A stretch of DNA of 64,000 nt, taken from Clostridium thailandense (GTDB lineage Bacteria; Bacillota; Clostridia; Clostridiales; Clostridiaceae). Where the stretch lies: contig NZ_JAEEGC010000019.1 in the NCBI RefSeq assembly GCF_019207025.1, positions 1 through 64,000 of the forward strand, in the 5' to 3' direction. Below, one piece after another: positions 7,601 to 16,136 of this stretch (its first letter is position 1; each line of letters begins with the position of its first letter). The position numbers and the translations under genes are program-made. The notes under the pieces are model-generated. The model worked only from the letters and a program-made list of their open reading frames with translations. It was not told the origin of the DNA and made no database searches.

Positions 7601-8623
7601 CTAAATAATATACTTAATAATCTTATTTGTAAATATAGCCTCTATTTCATTATTAAAGAATTCTTTCATATCATCTAACTGCTCCTTAGTATATATATAT
7701 TTTCCGTATCCAAATTGACCATACTTAAATTTTCTCTCCTCATCTACCATTGGAAGCTTGGTGTTCGGAAACACCTCAAGTATTATATTTTTAGCTCTAG
7801 TAGTATATCTATGAGATATAACTTCAAATATAATAGGTTGTGCTAACCCATTTGGCATCTGTTTATTTAATTTAAGTAATAAATTTCTATACTCTTCTTT
7901 CCAATTATCATACAAAAATACTGGTGCTATTATAAAGCCTATTGGATATCCAGCCTCAGCTATTTTTACACTAGCCTCTATTCTACTGTCTCTAGATGCA
8001 GTACGATTTTCATATTCACTTATTACTTTATCGGTATTTAATGTAAATCTTATTTCTGTATTTCCATTGTGCTCTATATTAAGCAGTCCATCTATATCAT
8101 TATATTTTGTAACAAATCTAAACTTACCGTTTTTACTTCTCCCAAAAAACTCTATTGTCTTTCTTAAAGAATTAGTATATGGCTCAACCGGTACAGGGTC
8201 AGACGTTGCAGAACCTTCAAATATCGTATTTTCTGGTAACCTTTCATCTATATAGTCTTGTGCTTGCCTAAGTATCTCATCTAAATTCACATGAACTCTC
8301 GTAAAAGGTTTATCACCTAAATTTGTATTTAAATAGCAATATTCACATTGGCCTATACATCCTGACACAATCGGTAGTTGATAATTAGCAGATGGTTTAC
8401 AGGTTTGGAACTTTAAGCTTTTCTTAACACCTACAACCAATGTTTTCTTTCCCTCTCTATATCTAGAGGCTAAATCTTCTCCTGGTATATGTTGTTTCAC
8501 CTTATTTGAATTTAAATTTATAATCTCAGTTTCCGCACTATCTTTAAACTTTTCATATATACTCTTGCCCATTTCATAATCTAACGAATCCTTTTCAAAT
8601 ATTACTCTTTTAGGAATAAACAT
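7601..8623 (-). CDS. splB: Spore photoproduct lyase
   Basis: Radical SAM enzyme that directly reverses the thymine dimer (spore photoproduct) made by UV in dormant spores. The 340-residue protein has Cys89-x3-Cys93-x2-Cys96 (CIGQCEYC) for the 4Fe-4S cluster. The position aligned with the Bacillus hydrogen-donor cysteine (Cys141) is Ala139 here, in Ser-Ala-Thr-Ser-Asp. An upstream cysteine (Cys75, Gln-Thr-Cys-Lys-Pro-Ser) is present, as in clostridial lyases where that residue is the donor. It stands alone between trmL and cwlD and supports a spore-forming host. Confidence 0.92.
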   Translation of the reverse strand: MFIPKRVIFEKDSLDYEMGKSIYEKFKDSAETEIINLNSNKVKQHIPGEDLASRYREGKKTLVVGVKKSLKFQTCKPSANYQLPIVSGCIGQCEYCYLNTNLGDKPFTRVHVNLDEILRQAQDYIDERLPENTIFEGSATSDPVPVEPYTNSLRKTIEFFGRSKNGKFRFVTKYNDIDGLLNIEHNGNTEIRFTLNTDKVISEYENRTASRDSRIEASVKIAEAGYPIGFIIAPVFLYDNWKEEYRNLLLKLNKQMPNGLAQPIIFEVISHRYTTRAKNIILEVFPNTKLPMVDEERKFKYGQFGYGKYIYTKEQLDDMKEFFNNEIEAIFTNKIIKYII

Positions 8624-8666
8624 ATTTTATATTCTCACCAACCTATTCTTTCTATGAATATATATA

Positions 8667-9416
8667 CTATTTGTTTAATTCCTTTGGATTATTCTTGTCT
8701 AAATATTCTATGGTTCCATCTGATATATTTTCTGCTAATCTTTTTAATACATCATCCTTTAGCAATCTTTTTCTATCCTCCTCATTGGTTATAAATCCAC
8801 ATTCAACTAATACAGATGGCATTTTGCTATATCTAAGTACAGCAAGGTTTTGTCTCCTTATTCCTTTATCCTCCCATCCGTCATTTTTTATAGCCTTTTT
8901 TTCTACAGTTTCTGCTAAACTCATCCTCTGTTCCTTTTGGTACCCATTTGCATCGTAATAATATGTAGTTATTCCATTAAAGTTAACATCATTTATAGAA
9001 TTTATATGAATGGATATAAAGGCATCCGCATTTGAAGCATTAGCTATATTACCTATTTCTTTTAGTGGTATTAGCTTGTCCTCATTTCTGGTCAAAACCA
9101 CTTTATATCCTTTATCTTTTAAATATGCTTCCGCATATTTTGCAATTTTAAAAGTTAAATCTTTTTCTTGCATATTTTTATAGCTTGTCCCTGCATCGAT
9201 CCCTCCATGCCCTGCATCTAATACTATAATGTACTGTTTCATATTTTTTTTATTACTACCTACTTTAATATTGCCTTTCTCAGCTTTAACTACTGCTGGC
9301 GATGGCATTCCCAATGCTTTTTCATAAAATATGTTCATCCACTTACCAAACATCAACATAACTAAAGTAAAAAAAATGCAAGAAAATAAAAATCTTTTCC
9401 TGTTTCCAATTCTCAT
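8667..9416 (-). CDS. cwlD: Germination-specific N-acetylmuramoyl-L-alanine amidase CwlD
   Basis: Amidase_3 family enzyme needed to make muramic delta-lactam in spore cortex, the mark read by germination lytic enzymes. The 249-residue form starts at ATG 9416, 10 nt after GAGGG, with one N-terminal membrane or signal segment (residues about 8-25). Zinc-binding motifs are visible: Asp-Ala-Gly-His-Gly-Gly, Ser-Ile-His-Ile-Asn and Val-Glu-Cys-Gly-Phe. The frame is open 39 codons further upstream, but that extension is hydrophobic and lacks a ribosome site. Interval 9417-9631 upstream shows no gene. Confidence 0.9.
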   Translation of the reverse strand: MRIGNRKRFLFSCIFFTLVMLMFGKWMNIFYEKALGMPSPAVVKAEKGNIKVGSNKKNMKQYIIVLDAGHGGIDAGTSYKNMQEKDLTFKIAKYAEAYLKDKGYKVVLTRNEDKLIPLKEIGNIANASNADAFISIHINSINDVNFNGITTYYYDANGYQKEQRMSLAETVEKKAIKNDGWEDKGIRRQNLAVLRYSKMPSVLVECGFITNEEDRKRLLKDDVLKRLAENISDGTIEYLDKNNPKELNK

Positions 9417-9624
9417 AGTCTCACAACCCTCTATACAAATTATAATAATATTATATACATATAATGGAATTTTTTCAACATAAAGTAATATTATTGGAAT
9501 ATATATGAAAACTATACATAAATTAAAAAACAAGAAGAATTTACAGCAAGTAGGATTATGCCAAATTTACTTATCCTGGTTATTGAGAAATTGTAAACTA
9601 TCTTAAAAAATAAATATTTCTTAA

Positions 9625-9677
9625 TAAAAAACTATCTATGAATATGCAAAGATTGAATTTTTCATATTCATAGATAG
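9625..9677 (-). terminator. Terminator after tspO
   Basis: A 15-bp inverted repeat (9632-9646 with 9663-9677) ends, on the minus strand, in a T-rich run complementary to 9625-9631. It lies 25 bp past the tspO stop. Confidence 0.85.
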
Positions 9678-9701
9678 CCCTTTTTGTTTAAGTTTAAATT
9701 T

Positions 9702-10202
9702 CTATTTATTTAACATCCATATCACATAGTTTAACACACCTGCAAATGATAACCATAATATATATGGTATCATTAAATAAGCCGATATTTTATCAATTTT
9801 ATAAAATTCAAAGGTCATCATAATAACAACTACTAGCAATACTAGCAATTCGAAAAAAGCTGCTCCATAGAGGTTAAACCTAAAGAAAATAATTGACCAA
9901 AGGAAATTTAAAGTTAGCTGTATAGTATATAATGCCAATGCTCTTGTAACTTTTTCTCCTTCTTTTCCTTTTATCCATATTCTATATGCAGCTATTCCCA
10001 TAAGTAAATATAAAAGAGTCCACACTATTGGGAATATCCAACTTGGCGGCGAAAATAGAGGTTTATTAAACTGCATATACTTCATTGAATTATTCATTCC
10101 TAGAAAGCCACTAAGTATTCCTACTCCTTCTGCTATCATAATACTTATAATAAGGTAGACAATTCTTCTCTTTCCATTTACTTTATGTAATTTACCAATC
10201 AC
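9702..10202 (-). CDS. tspO: TspO/MBR (translocator protein) family membrane protein
   Basis: Five-helix membrane protein of the TspO/peripheral benzodiazepine receptor family, which binds porphyrins and related tetrapyrroles. The family signature is present: Phe-Ser-Pro-Pro-Ser-Trp-Ile-Phe-Pro-Ile-Val-Trp-Thr-Leu-Leu-Tyr in the first loop and helix 2, and a Leu-Asn-Phe-Leu-Trp-Ser segment in helix 3. The GTG at 10202 follows GAGGAG by 7 nt and gives 166 residues; a TTG at 10220 is also in frame. It is a single-gene unit with its own terminator. Interval 10203-10411 is AT-rich with no gene seen. Confidence 0.88.
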   Translation of the reverse strand: MIGKLHKVNGKRRIVYLIISIMIAEGVGILSGFLGMNNSMKYMQFNKPLFSPPSWIFPIVWTLLYLLMGIAAYRIWIKGKEGEKVTRALALYTIQLTLNFLWSIIFFRFNLYGAAFFELLVLLVVVIMMTFEFYKIDKISAYLMIPYILWLSFAGVLNYVIWMLNK

Positions 10203-10411
10203 AAAACCACTCCTCAGCAATAATCAAATTATAAAATAAAACTTTTCAGTATTATTATTTAATTATATTAGTGGAGAATTGTAATTATTACAATTCATTG
10301 TTATTACTGCCTTTCTTAATTTTTTCTCAACAAAGAAAATCATACTTCAAGCTTGATATTATTTATTTTTCGGAGACCATATAAGATTTTGTTTGTATAA
10401 AATTTAGATAC

Positions 10412-10807
10412 TTAATCTTTTATGAAACTTATTAATTTTTTATCAAATTTATCTATATGATTACTGCACCACATATTTATAATGCGCTGAGTTTCATCAG
10501 CTAAAGCATACATAGCCCCATTCTTTTCAAAATCATGTCTTAATTTTATAATGTCTTTTTTGTATAATTCATGTTGTTGAAACTGGATTTTATAAGCTTC
10601 TTTATCTTTATTTATTATCATGTTCTCCTCATTTTTGAAATGATTAGAAATATAACTCTCTATAAAATCCATAGTTTTAGAAATTTCTTCTTTACTTTTT
10701 TTCTGCTCTATTTCCATCAATAAATTATTAATATAACTAAATATCTGTTTATGTTCATTGTCAATCTTTTCTATACCTATTAATAAACTATCATCCCAAT
10801 TTAACAT
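10412..10807 (-). CDS. Bacteriohemerythrin (downstream paralogue)
   Basis: Four-helix O2-binding di-iron protein of 131 residues. Expected iron ligands are His19, His56, Glu60, His79, His117 and Asp122. The first His of the usual His-x3-His pair is Gln75 instead, so one terminal ligand differs. In anaerobes such proteins are thought to scavenge or sense oxygen. It is 32 bp downstream of a close paralogue, a tandem duplication within one transcript. The start ATG follows GGAGGTG. Confidence 0.88.
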   Translation of the reverse strand: MLNWDDSLLIGIEKIDNEHKQIFSYINNLLMEIEQKKSKEEISKTMDFIESYISNHFKNEENMIINKDKEAYKIQFQQHELYKKDIIKLRHDFEKNGAMYALADETQRIINMWCSNHIDKFDKKLISFIKD

Positions 10808-10839
10808 AATAATAAAACACCTCCAAGATTTCTAATTAC

Positions 10840-11238
10840 TCAATCTTTCATAAAACTTGCTAACTCTTTATCTATTTTAATTATGTGATTCCTACACCAT
10901 GAGGTTACACTTTTCTGTGTTTCAATAACTAAAGTAGATGTAATCCCACTTTTACTAAACCTATCTTTTAATTTTATAATTTCATTTTTAAAAGCCTCAT
11001 GTTGTTGAAATTGAATATCGTATGCTTCTTTATTTCTATCTATTAATAGTCTCTCTTCTTCATTGAAATGCTTTATTACATAGGATTCTAAAAAATTTAA
11101 AGTCGTAGTTATTTCGGATTTTCCTTTTCCTTCTATCATTGCTGTTAAAAATTTATTTATTATTTCAAATAATTCTTTATGTTGATTATCTATTTTTTCT
11201 ACGCCTACTAAGAAACTATCATCCCATTTTAATAACAT
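10840..11238 (-). CDS. Bacteriohemerythrin (upstream paralogue)
   Basis: 132-residue hemerythrin-like protein closely related to the one at 10412-10807. Predicted ligands are His20, His57, Glu61, His80, His118 and Asp123, again with Gln (Gln76) in place of the first His of His-x3-His. Shared departure from the canonical ligand set means the change predates the duplication. The ATG follows GGAGG by 9 nt. The upstream interval 11239-11538 contains AT-rich sequence where its promoter must lie and no credible gene. Confidence 0.88.
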   Translation of the reverse strand: MLLKWDDSFLVGVEKIDNQHKELFEIINKFLTAMIEGKGKSEITTTLNFLESYVIKHFNEEERLLIDRNKEAYDIQFQQHEAFKNEIIKLKDRFSKSGITSTLVIETQKSVTSWCRNHIIKIDKELASFMKD

Positions 11239-11538
11239 ATAAAAACGCCTCCTCTATATAATATAATGTATTATATTCGAGGCTAATTTTAAATCCCCTT
11301 CTATAATTTCCTAATTATTAAAAATATTTATATTTTTCTGACAATTAATTTTTACGATTGATATTCCATTTAGTTTATTATTTATATTATTCTCTTTAAA
11401 TTAACCTTTTTCTATATCTTGATATTGATAGCTTAGTTTGAATTAATGCATTTGCAAAGGAGAAGTTATTATTGAATTTAGAACAGGAACTATTATGATT
11501 GGAATATACTGAAGGTTCCATGCTCCTTCTTTAGCATA

Positions 11539-11564
11539 TTGGTTCAGCAAACATGCTGAACCAA
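11539..11564. other. Isolated perfect inverted repeat
   Basis: Ten-base arms TTGGTTCAGC and GCTGAACCAA around a 6-base loop, just past the tRNA-Leu terminator. Without a T-run on either side it is not an obvious terminator. It could be an operator or a repeat remnant. Confidence 0.4.
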
Positions 11565-11566
11565 AG

Positions 11567-11596
11567 TAAAAAAACCCGTGAAATATTAATTTCACA
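11567..11596 (-). terminator. Terminator after tRNA-Leu
   Basis: Stem GTGAAAT / ATTTCAC (11578-11595) followed on the minus strand by GG and seven or more T. It begins 8 bp past the tRNA 3' end. Confidence 0.75.
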
Positions 11597-11603
11597 AGGT
11601 TTA

Positions 11604-11690
11604 TGGTGCGGATAACAGGACTTGAACCTGCACAAAGTTTCCCTCACTAGAACCTGAATCTAGCGCGTCTGCCAATTCCGCCATACCCGC
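11604..11690 (-). tRNA. tRNA-Leu (anticodon CAG)
   Basis: 87-nt class II tRNA with GCGGGTA acceptor arm, D-loop (GGCAGACGC), anticodon stem CTAGA/TCTAG around loop TTCAGGT (anticodon CAG, reads CUG), a long variable arm, the T-loop GGTTCAAGTCC and an encoded CCA end. The long variable arm and anticodon both identify leucine. Confidence 0.97.
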
Positions 11691-11789
11691 AAATATGTTA
11701 TTATTATATCATATTATAAATTGATAATAAATGCTTTTATGTAATATTTTTCATAAATTTCTTTTACAGGATGTACTATGAGAGTTTTT

Positions 11790-11834
11790 GAAAAAAAGAA
11801 AAGGGTATATATTTAGAAAACTTCAATATACCCT
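11790..11834 (-). terminator. Terminator after the VanW protein gene
   Basis: Stem AGGGTATAT / ATATACCCT (11802-11834), followed on the minus strand by a T-rich run over the complement of 11790-11801. It starts 8 bp past the stop codon. Confidence 0.85.
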
Positions 11835-11841
11835 CTGAAAT

Positions 11842-13353
11842 TTATTGACCTTTATTATTCTTGTTTGTATTTGTGTTTTTGTTTGGGCTTGTACTTGTGT
11901 TAGTAGTTGCAGGTGTACTTGCATTGGTATTTGCATTCGTACTTGCATTTGTATTGTTAGGTGTAGGGGGAGTTGTCTCTTCTTTTTTCGTTCCTCTTTT
12001 TATTATTCCTTCAATTGCTTCATAAGAATCATTTGTTATAATTTCATTACTTATAACAGTACTGCCTTTTCTGGTTATCTTTCTAACTCTCACCTTATAA
12101 CCTGTTGAAGGAGCTTGAACTTGTTCTGTTTGTCCAACTGGTAAAGTAGGATCATCTATATACCTTGTATTAGCCTCCATAACTTGGTAAATTTCTGATT
12201 TTATATCTGTTATTACATCTGATAGAGACGAATTAGAATATATGTTAAATGCAACAACTCCACCCGAAGTATCCCCTTCAATATATATAGGATAATCTAG
12301 TGTATTTTTAAACTTGTAATCTAAGTTACCGTAATCAACTGTAGCGTCTAATCCAACTTTTACATAATGTGACGGAAGTGTATGATGCTCTCTTTCCACT
12401 GATTTTATATTAGATCTAAGCACTGCGTTATATAGTGTTGTCGATACCTGGCATATTCCTCCTCCAAGTCCCGAGTCCACCTGGTTTCCTATAATAACTG
12501 GTGCCGCTTGGTATCCCTTTTTTGCAGTTCTCTCTCCAACTACATCATTAAAACTAAAACTATCTCCAGGCATAAGTATTTTCCCATTTATACTATTTGT
12601 AGCTAATTGTATATTATTAGCTCTTTCCGAAGAAGATATAGCTCCATATTCTGTACTAAAGCTTCCAATCTTAGCGTTAATAGAAGATATCTTGTTTGAA
12701 GTGATTTTAGCAGCAACTGTCTCTACAGGTGCTTTAATATCAGTGTCGGCTTTTACACCTCCATCAATCTTAGACAAGACTTCTTTTTGCAATTTGTCTT
12801 TTTCAAGTTTTTTTCCACCCTGATCTGGTACTACTGTTATGTTTCCTTCACTCACCTTTATTGTCGCATCTACAGGGGCTTTGTTAACTCCCTGCTCAAC
12901 ACTTGATATAAGTTCATTTACCACTTTTTGATCATATGTAAATCCTAATGAAACTTCCTTCTCTTTTGGCCATTTTATAAGCTTATATTTTTCTAATGCG
13001 TTAGAATTTTTCCCATAAGAAAAGGCTTGGTTCACAGCTTCATCTATGTTATATTTAGGATTTAGTTTTGAATAATCTAATGTATAAGTCCTATCAGAAG
13101 CCACTATGTTAATTTTCTTTTTTGCTATTCCATCAACATATTTCTTCTCTAGAATTTGTTTAGCCTGCTCCTTACTTTTTCCAGATAAATCTTCTCCAGA
13201 TACCTTTACTCCCGGATATATTAAATCAGACCAAGCTTTTACCGTACTATTTTGATGTATTGCAAATCCTATAATACCACCAACTAAAACTACAACACCT
13301 ATTAACACGCCTAATTTGGTTATTTTTTTCATGTTTCTTTTTTTTCTTATCAT
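11842..13353 (-). CDS. VanW / YoaR-like surface protein with G5 domain
   Basis: Predicted cell-envelope protein of 503 residues. Seen in order: a basic N-terminus and one membrane anchor (about residues 12-30), peptidoglycan-binding-4-like repeats (about 60-230), a VanW domain (about 235-370, with Gly-Gly-Gly-Ile-Cys-Gln-Val-Ser-Thr-Thr), a G5-like beta segment (about 400-450) and a low-complexity Asn/Thr tail of about 50 residues. Such proteins sit on the outer face of the membrane and bind wall sugars; no enzymatic activity is established. The ATG at 13353 follows AGAGG by 8 nt. The Asn/Thr tail, with repeated Asn-Thr-Asn-Ala units, may vary in length between strains. Confidence 0.88.
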   Translation of the reverse strand: MIRKKRNMKKITKLGVLIGVVVLVGGIIGFAIHQNSTVKAWSDLIYPGVKVSGEDLSGKSKEQAKQILEKKYVDGIAKKKINIVASDRTYTLDYSKLNPKYNIDEAVNQAFSYGKNSNALEKYKLIKWPKEKEVSLGFTYDQKVVNELISSVEQGVNKAPVDATIKVSEGNITVVPDQGGKKLEKDKLQKEVLSKIDGGVKADTDIKAPVETVAAKITSNKISSINAKIGSFSTEYGAISSSERANNIQLATNSINGKILMPGDSFSFNDVVGERTAKKGYQAAPVIIGNQVDSGLGGGICQVSTTLYNAVLRSNIKSVEREHHTLPSHYVKVGLDATVDYGNLDYKFKNTLDYPIYIEGDTSGGVVAFNIYSNSSLSDVITDIKSEIYQVMEANTRYIDDPTLPVGQTEQVQAPSTGYKVRVRKITRKGSTVISNEIITNDSYEAIEGIIKRGTKKEETTPPTPNNTNASTNANTNASTPATTNTSTSPNKNTNTNKNNKGQ

Positions 13354-13507
13354 AGGCATCACCTCTTTATTCCACTTATTTATTATACTATAAAAGATAT
13401 CTTATTTAAATTATTTTGTTAATTATATGAAATAATTTGTTGAATAAAAGAAAAGTAAGATATAAAATTAAGTATACAAATTTTTGTATACCATGGAGGT
13501 AAATAGT

Positions 13508-14752
13508 ATGAAAGCTGAGATATTATGCGTAGGCACAGAACTATTATTAGGTGATATTGTAAATACTAATGCTCAATACTTATCTAAACGATTAGCAGAC
13601 TTAGGTATTTTTGTATATCACCAATCTGTAGTCGGCGACAATAGTGAACGATTAAAGGAGGAGTTTAAAGCCGCTTTTGATAGAGCCGACATTATAATAA
13701 CGACCGGAGGGCTTGGACCTACGCCGGACGATTTGACCAAAGAAACAGGTGCTGAATATTTTAATAAAAAAATGATTTTACATGAGGAAACTTTAGATAA
13801 ATTAAAGTCATATTTTATAAAAACAGAGAGAGATAAACTTCAGGGTAATAATATAAAGCAGGCTTATTTTCCTGAGGATTCATTAATCCTTCCCAATTCT
13901 CACGGAACAGCTCCTGGATGTGTTATAGATGAGAACGGCAAAATTCTTATAGTACTACCTGGTCCTCCAAGAGAAATGAAGCCTATGTTTGAAGATTATG
14001 TAGTTCCTTTCTTGGAAAATTACAGTAATATAGTTATTCAATCCAAAGTCTTAAGAATATGTGGTATAGGCGAAGGGCTAATGGCAGAACAAATTTCAGA
14101 TATTATGACTGAAAACACTAATCCTACTGTCGCTCCTTATGCAAAAGATTGGGAAGTCACATTAAGGATAACAGCCAAAGCCTCAACAAAAGAAGCTGCT
14201 AACAATCTTATTATTCCTGTAGAAGATGAAATTCGTCAGAGACTAGGCTTAAATATATACGGTGAAGGCGAAACATCTCTTGAAGCAGTTCTAGGTGAAT
14301 TATTAATAAAGAGTAACTTTACTATATCTACTGCTGAATCTTGCACTGGAGGACTCATTGCTTCTAAGCTTGTAAATTATCCAGGCATCTCTTCTGTTTT
14401 CATGGAGGGTGCTGTTACTTATAGTAACGATGCAAAAATGAGGCGTTTAGGCGTAAAATCCGAAACACTAGAGACCTTCGGGGCTGTAAGTGAAGAAACT
14501 GCAAGAGAAATGGCAGAGGGAATTGCTAAAACTGCTAATACAAATATAGGCCTATCAACTACTGGTATAGCTGGGCCTGATGGCGGAACACAAGAAAAGC
14601 CTGTTGGACTAGTTTATGTTGGCCTTAGCATTAACGGTATAACCAAAACTATAAAGTTACAACTTTCAGGTAGCCGCGAAATGATAAGAAGAAGAACTAC
14701 AATTACAGCCCTTGATTGGGTTAGAAGAGAATTATTGAAAAGTAACCAGTAG
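13508..14752 (+). CDS. cinA: CinA: putative competence-damage protein / nicotinamide-nucleotide amidase
   Basis: 414-residue protein with an N-terminal MoCF-biosynthesis domain (Gly-Thr-Glu-Leu-Leu-Leu-Gly-Asp near residue 8, Thr-Thr-Gly-Gly-Leu-Gly-Pro-Thr near 73) and a C-terminal CinA deamidase domain (Ser-Thr-Ala-Glu-Ser-Cys-Thr-Gly-Gly). The family acts on NMN in pyridine nucleotide recycling and is linked to competence in some bacteria. The ATG at 13508 has GGAGG 8 nt upstream. It is the only plus-strand gene between 1 and 24 kb and is followed directly by the large palindromic repeat, so its transcript should run into that hairpin. Confidence 0.93.
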   Translation: MKAEILCVGTELLLGDIVNTNAQYLSKRLADLGIFVYHQSVVGDNSERLKEEFKAAFDRADIIITTGGLGPTPDDLTKETGAEYFNKKMILHEETLDKLKSYFIKTERDKLQGNNIKQAYFPEDSLILPNSHGTAPGCVIDENGKILIVLPGPPREMKPMFEDYVVPFLENYSNIVIQSKVLRICGIGEGLMAEQISDIMTENTNPTVAPYAKDWEVTLRITAKASTKEAANNLIIPVEDEIRQRLGLNIYGEGETSLEAVLGELLIKSNFTISTAESCTGGLIASKLVNYPGISSVFMEGAVTYSNDAKMRRLGVKSETLETFGAVSEETAREMAEGIAKTANTNIGLSTTGIAGPDGGTQEKPVGLVYVGLSINGITKTIKLQLSGSREMIRRRTTITALDWVRRELLKSNQ

Positions 14753-14767
14753 AGAGTATGAAGTACG

Positions 14768-15384
14768 ACCGAAAGTAGACTCATCCTCCGTGAGGTGTTA
14801 CCAAGCTTCGGCACGATAAAACCTTTTAATCAATCTAAAGCTCAGTATTTTGAAAATCCAAGAATCTTTGATAAACTCGTACCTCAGACATATCAAAGAT
14901 TCTAAGATTTTCTAAAATACTGAGCTAAGATTGATAAAAAAGTTTTTATATGTGCTTTCAGCTTTGGTAATACCTCCCTACGTACAAGTCTACTTTCTGG
15001 TTACATTCTATATTCCGTGGACAAACTTATCTGATTTGCTGTATCTATTACAAATAGTTATATTTTTAATACATATAAAATATAAAAATGATAAATTTGT
15101 ATTCAAGTAAGTTACTGTATAAAGTTAACGACCTATATAGAGAACTAAACCAGACACTTAACTTATACGCAGGGATATATTAACATTATTGAAAGCACAT
15201 TTAGATACTTTTGCCACAAGTCTTAGTTCATGTTTTTGAAAAAGCTTAGAACTTTTGATTGTTTGAGCAGAGCGAGTTATCAAAAGTTCTTAGCTTTTTC
15301 AAAAATATGAACTTTAGACTTGTCAAAAGTATCTATCGTGCCGAAAGAATGTTAATATATCCCGGAGTGTAAATTAAGTGTCGG
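14768..15384. repeat. Large double-palindrome repeat, copy B (complete)
   Basis: Two very long hairpins lie in tandem. Hairpin 1 (14768-15001) has outer arms GACCGAAAGTAGAC / GTCTACTTTCTGGT and a near-perfect inner stem of about 44 bp (14830-14873 with 14891-14934). Hairpin 2 (15150-15384) has arms of about 105 bp and a 19-nt loop. The loops are related in opposite orientation (TGTCTGAG...GAGTT against TGTTTGAGCAGAGCGAGTT), so the hairpins are inverted homologues. The whole matches copy A at the window start. No protein is encoded; it fills the cinA-nth interval. Confidence 0.88.
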
Positions 15385-15412
15385 CTGTGGGCATCTATAA
15401 AAGGTATAAAGA

Positions 15413-16051
15413 CTACTCTTTAACCTCATCATTAAAATACTCACAATAAGGAGCTACTGGACATACTTCACATTGGGGTTTTCGGGCTTTGCATATTTGT
15501 CTGCCGTGCCATATTAGGTAGTGATGGGTGTCACTCCACATTTCTCTAGGTATGTTTTCCATAAGGTCTTTTTCTACTTTTTCTGGTGTGTCTCCCTTAG
15601 CAATTCCAAGTCTATTGGATACCCTAAATACGTGGGTATCTACAGCAATAGCTGGAACGCCAAAGGCATTTGATAAAACCACGTTAGCAGTTTTTCTTCC
15701 TACCCCAGGAAGTTCTATTAACTCCTCCATAGTTTTTGGAACTTTGCCTCCATATTTTTGTATTATGTTTCTTGTAGCACCTAGAATATTCTTGCTCTTA
15801 TTTTTATAAAATCCACAACTTTTGATTTTTTCACCTAACTCTTCTTCTGTTAAACTAATCATTTTTTCTGGAGTATTATAATTCTTATATAACTCTTCCG
15901 TAACTTGGTTAACTCTCACATCAGTACATTGTGCAGATAATATTGTTGACACTAGTAATTCGTAAGGAGATTGAAATTCCAAGGCGCATTTTGCGTTAGG
16001 ATAAGTTTCACTTAGTACTTTTATTATTTTTTTTATATTTTCTTTATCCAT
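15413..16051 (-). CDS. nth: Endonuclease III
   Basis: Base-excision repair DNA glycosylase/AP lyase for oxidised pyrimidines. The 212-residue protein shows the helix-hairpin-helix (Leu-Pro-Gly-Val-Gly-Arg-Lys-Thr-Ala), the catalytic Lys in that loop, the Val-Asp-Thr-His-Val segment with the catalytic Asp, and the C-terminal Cys-x6-Cys-x2-Cys-x5-Cys iron-sulfur motif. The ATG at 16051 has AAGG 7 nt upstream; the open frame extends 23 codons further without support. Its 3' end is about 28 bp from the palindromic repeat. Confidence 0.95.
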   Translation of the reverse strand: MDKENIKKIIKVLSETYPNAKCALEFQSPYELLVSTILSAQCTDVRVNQVTEELYKNYNTPEKMISLTEEELGEKIKSCGFYKNKSKNILGATRNIIQKYGGKVPKTMEELIELPGVGRKTANVVLSNAFGVPAIAVDTHVFRVSNRLGIAKGDTPEKVEKDLMENIPREMWSDTHHYLIWHGRQICKARKPQCEVCPVAPYCEYFNDEVKE

Positions 16052-16106
16052 TTTTTCACCTTCTTTCAAATAGCTTAAACATATATTAATATTATATTTT
16101 CTATAG

Positions 16107-16136
16107 AAAAAAATACCCATTTAAATTAATGGGCAT
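16107..16136 (-). terminator. Terminator after plsC
   Basis: Stem TGCCCAT / ATGGGTA (16114-16135) followed on the minus strand by seven T. It overlaps the plsC stop codon region. Confidence 0.8.

Noticed and set aside
11239-11538. Small gene between the hemerythrin and tRNA-Leu
   Set aside because: Only frames of a few codons follow the single AAAGGAG-like site, so no gene is supported.
11845-12108. Plus-strand Cys-rich frame opposite the VanW protein gene
   Set aside because: It is the antisense of the Asn/Thr-rich tail; the cysteines are an artefact of that repeat.
14768-15384. CRISPR array or insertion sequence
   Set aside because: There are inverted arms and no regularly spaced direct repeats, and no transposase frame of any length.
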